NCBI GenBank assembly: GCA_030430165.1
Contig: JAUIGL010000016.1
Location: forward strand, 1 to 64,000
Direction: 5' to 3'
Origin: a bacterium
Lineage (GTDB): Bacteria; Desulfobacterota; Binatia; HRBIN30; CADEER01
Length of the DNA: 64,000 nt
How positions within the stretch are numbered: the first letter of the stretch is position 1; every line of letters begins with the position of its first letter. Both the position numbers and the translations under genes were made by a program. Below the pieces are notes generated by a model. The model ran no database searches. It was given only the letters and a program-made list of their open reading frames with translations, and was not told the origin of the DNA. Below are positions 62,379 to 64,000 of the stretch, piece after piece.

Positions 62379-63497
62379 ATGTCCGATCATCTCGAAAAGC
62401 TCGAACCCATCCTCGCCGACGTCGTTCGCCCCAACGCCGACCGAGTCGATAGCGAGGCGGTCTTCCCCTCGCAGGCGATCGCCGAGCTCGGTCGAACGGG
62501 CCTACTCGGGCTCCTCTCCGATCCAGCAGTCGGCGGCATGGGGCTCGGTCACCGCCAGGCGGCGGAAGTCATCGAGTCGATCGCCCGCTGCTGCGGCTCG
62601 ACGGCGATGGTGGCAACCATGCACTACTGCGGCGCCGCCATGCTCGAACGCTACGGTGACGAAGCGACCCGTGGCAAGATCGCCGCCGGCGAATGCCTGA
62701 CCACTCTGGCGTTCTCCGAGGCTGGCTCGCGCAGCCACTTCTGGGCACCCCTCTCCACCGCCCAAGCGGTCGACGGGAGCATCCGCCTCGACGCGCACAA
62801 GAGCTGGGTGACCTCCGCCAACCACGCAGACGTCTACGTGTGGTCGTCACAACCCGTCGCGGAGGAGGGAATGTGCACTCTCTGGCAGGTCCCGCGCGAG
62901 ACGGCGGGGATTCATCCCGGCAGCGGGTTCGACGGACTCGGCCTGCGCGGCAACGACTCGACCCCGTGCCGCGCCGAAGGAGCGACGATTCCGGCGGAAA
63001 ATCGGCTCGGTGAGGACGGCAAAGGCTTCGACGCGATGATGGAGATCGTGCTGCCTCTGTTCAACGTGCTCAGCTCTGCCTGCTCGGTCGGACTCATGGA
63101 AGAGGCCACCGCGCGCGCCTGCGAACACGCCAGCGGCACCCGCTACCAGCATCTCGACAGCGCCCTCGCCGACCTGCCGACGATCCGCGCCACCCTGGCG
63201 CGGATGCGTTGTAAGGTCGACCAGAGCCGGGCTCTGTTGCAGGCCACGGTAACGGCGATCGAAAGCGGGGCCAACGACGCCATGCTGCGCGTGCTCGAGT
63301 CGAAAGCCGTGTGCAACGACGCCGCCGGCGAAGTATGCGACCTCGCGATGCGCGCCTGTGGCGGCGCCGCATTCCGCAAGGACGTCGCCATCGAGCGCTA
63401 CTTCCGCGACGCCCGCGCCGGTATGGTGATGGCGCCGACCTCGGACGTACTCTACGACTTCGTCGGCAAAGCGATATGCGGAATGGACCTGTTCTAA
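62379..63497 (+). CDS. Acyl-CoA dehydrogenase
   Basis: 372 residues, single-module ACAD. The N-terminal helical domain spans about 1-115, the beta-domain about 116-215 with TLAFSEAGSRSHFW in place of TEPxxGSD and AHKSWVTSANHADVYVW, and the C-terminal helical domain ends in MRACGGAAFRKDVAIERYFRDARAG. It lowers or oxidises an acyl-CoA with FAD. The lack of a conventional TEP motif and Cys-rich helices (NVLSSACSVGL, RMRCKVDQS) suggests a divergent member, possibly a flavin monooxygenase-like ACAD rather than a beta-oxidation enzyme. ATG 62379. Convergent with a TetR gene. Confidence 0.85.
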   Translation: MSDHLEKLEPILADVVRPNADRVDSEAVFPSQAIAELGRTGLLGLLSDPAVGGMGLGHRQAAEVIESIARCCGSTAMVATMHYCGAAMLERYGDEATRGKIAAGECLTTLAFSEAGSRSHFWAPLSTAQAVDGSIRLDAHKSWVTSANHADVYVWSSQPVAEEGMCTLWQVPRETAGIHPGSGFDGLGLRGNDSTPCRAEGATIPAENRLGEDGKGFDAMMEIVLPLFNVLSSACSVGLMEEATARACEHASGTRYQHLDSALADLPTIRATLARMRCKVDQSRALLQATVTAIESGANDAMLRVLESKAVCNDAAGEVCDLAMRACGGAAFRKDVAIERYFRDARAGMVMAPTSDVLYDFVGKAICGMDLF

Positions 63498-63505
63498 GTG
63501 GCTCG

Positions 63506-63531
63506 CTGCCCCAACGCCCGGCTTGGGGCAG
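63506..63531. terminator. Strong hairpin between convergent genes
   Basis: CTGCCCCAA (63506-63514) and TTGGGGCAG (63523-63531) form a perfect 9-base stem with an 8-base loop, just after the acyl-CoA dehydrogenase stop and 60 bases from the convergent TetR stop. Good geometry for a terminator, without a T-tract. Confidence 0.55.
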
Positions 63532-63591
63532 TCCGCAAGGCTCGCATGGCGTCCTCGTCACCCGCTCGATGCGATCCCTCGCGACCCGAGC

Positions 63592-64000
63592 TCAGGACTC
63601 TTCGATTCCGACGATCCTCATCGCCGCCGCCGCCAGCGTCGAGAGCTCCGTAGCTTGCGCGCGCCGCGGACCGTCGATCGCGCGCTCGACCGCGAGACCG
63701 CGCAAGCTCGTGGTAACGAGTCGCTCTGCCCTAGCGACGAGGTCCTCCGGATATTCTGGCAACGCCCGTCTCCACACGTCGCGCAGGCGCCGGCGCAGAG
63801 CCGGCCCCCGTTTGGCGATGAGCTCGACAAAGGTCGGGTCTCGACTCAGCGTCAGCTGAACCTCGAGCAATACTCGAAAGTCTTCGTGTGAGACCAGGGC
63901 CCAGAAGTCGCCTACCAGTTTCTTCACTCGGGCGGCGGGAGTAGCGGGGCCCGGCTCGAGCTCGCCGTAGGCGTTGTCCAGCGTCGCCCACCCCTCTTCC
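63592..64000 (-). CDS. TetR family regulator, C-terminal part (runs off the window end)
   Basis: 136 codons are in the window, the frame staying open to the edge. The sequence EEGWATLDNAYGELEPG, then VKKLVGDFWALVSHEDFRVLLEVQL matches the ligand-binding domain of TetR/AcrR regulators (the FRVLLEVQL helix and following RDVWRRALPEYPEDLVARA). The DNA-binding half lies beyond the window. An internal GTG at 63927 would give a shorter frame, but the upstream residues are protein-like, so that is not the start. Convergent with the acyl-CoA dehydrogenase. Confidence 0.75.
   Translation of the reverse strand, partial: EEGWATLDNAYGELEPGPATPAARVKKLVGDFWALVSHEDFRVLLEVQLTLSRDPTFVELIAKRGPALRRRLRDVWRRALPEYPEDLVARAERLVTTSLRGLAVERAIDGPRRAQATELSTLAAAAMRIVGIEES

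Overview
The window is high-GC, densely packed bacterial DNA. The gene content suggests a soil- or sediment-type aerobic heterotroph: P450s, acyl-CoA dehydrogenases, CoA transferases, many short-chain dehydrogenases, an F420-type luciferase-like oxidoreductase, a GlgE-type alpha-glucan pathway, and Cys-rich secreted proteins with EF-hand or thrombospondin-type calcium loops. This fits an uncultured deltaproteobacteria-like lineage (Candidatus Binatota or a Myxococcota relative). That placement is inference from gene content. No rRNA, tRNA, CRISPR array, transposase or phage gene was seen.

Layout. 1-5.4 kb: 5' end of a secreted-protein gene, a truncated and an intact CBS-domain gene (local duplication), a TreT-like glycosyltransferase, an LLM/F420-type oxidoreductase, a second CBS protein and repeat-like inverted sequences. 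5.4-30.1 kb: catabolic and accessory region with an aldehyde dehydrogenase, a double acyl-CoA dehydrogenase, two amidohydrolases, three P450s, five SDRs, a TetR divergent from an aldo/keto reductase-TauD-SDR-amidohydrolase-SDR run, a double CaiB/BaiF CoA transferase, an orphan molybdenum hydroxylase large subunit, an acyl-CoA synthetase and a heme-oxygenase-like diiron-type protein. The enzyme mix suits activation, CoA esterification and beta-oxidation of a hydrophobic polycyclic or branched substrate such as a steroid or terpenoid. The substrate itself cannot be read from the sequence. 30.2-34.8 kb: one very large secreted beta-propeller/Cys-rich protein with a MYXO-CTERM-like tail. 35-37.8 kb: an acyl-CoA dehydrogenase and a small-molecule kinase.

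38.2-52.1 kb: a coherent alpha-glucan/trehalose module. malQ, then glgE, a treS-maltokinase fusion, glgX and glgB lie on the minus strand. The last four overlap by 4 nt each, which implies translational coupling. glgP is divergent from malQ. Together they would convert trehalose to maltose, phosphorylate it, polymerise maltose-1-phosphate into alpha-glucan, branch it and degrade it again. GlgA and GlgC are not in the window.

52.1-57.9 kb: a decayed segment. A minus-strand operon (ADH, SDR, metallo-hydrolase) has lost most of the gene at each end: a 37-residue acyl-CoA synthetase tail remains upstream and a roughly 45-residue sulfotransferase-like head remains downstream. The sulfotransferase head is joined to the first 33 residues of a P450. 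A ~135-bp tandem repeat sits at the acyl-CoA synthetase break.

58-64 kb: a GH5 endoglycoceramidase-like lipoprotein, then a tight operon of two paralogous six-helix membrane proteins plus cytochrome-oxidase subunit III-like and subunit IV-like proteins with no catalytic subunit I nearby. This is the best candidate here for an uncharacterised system. An acyl-CoA dehydrogenase and the C-terminal part of a TetR regulator close the window.
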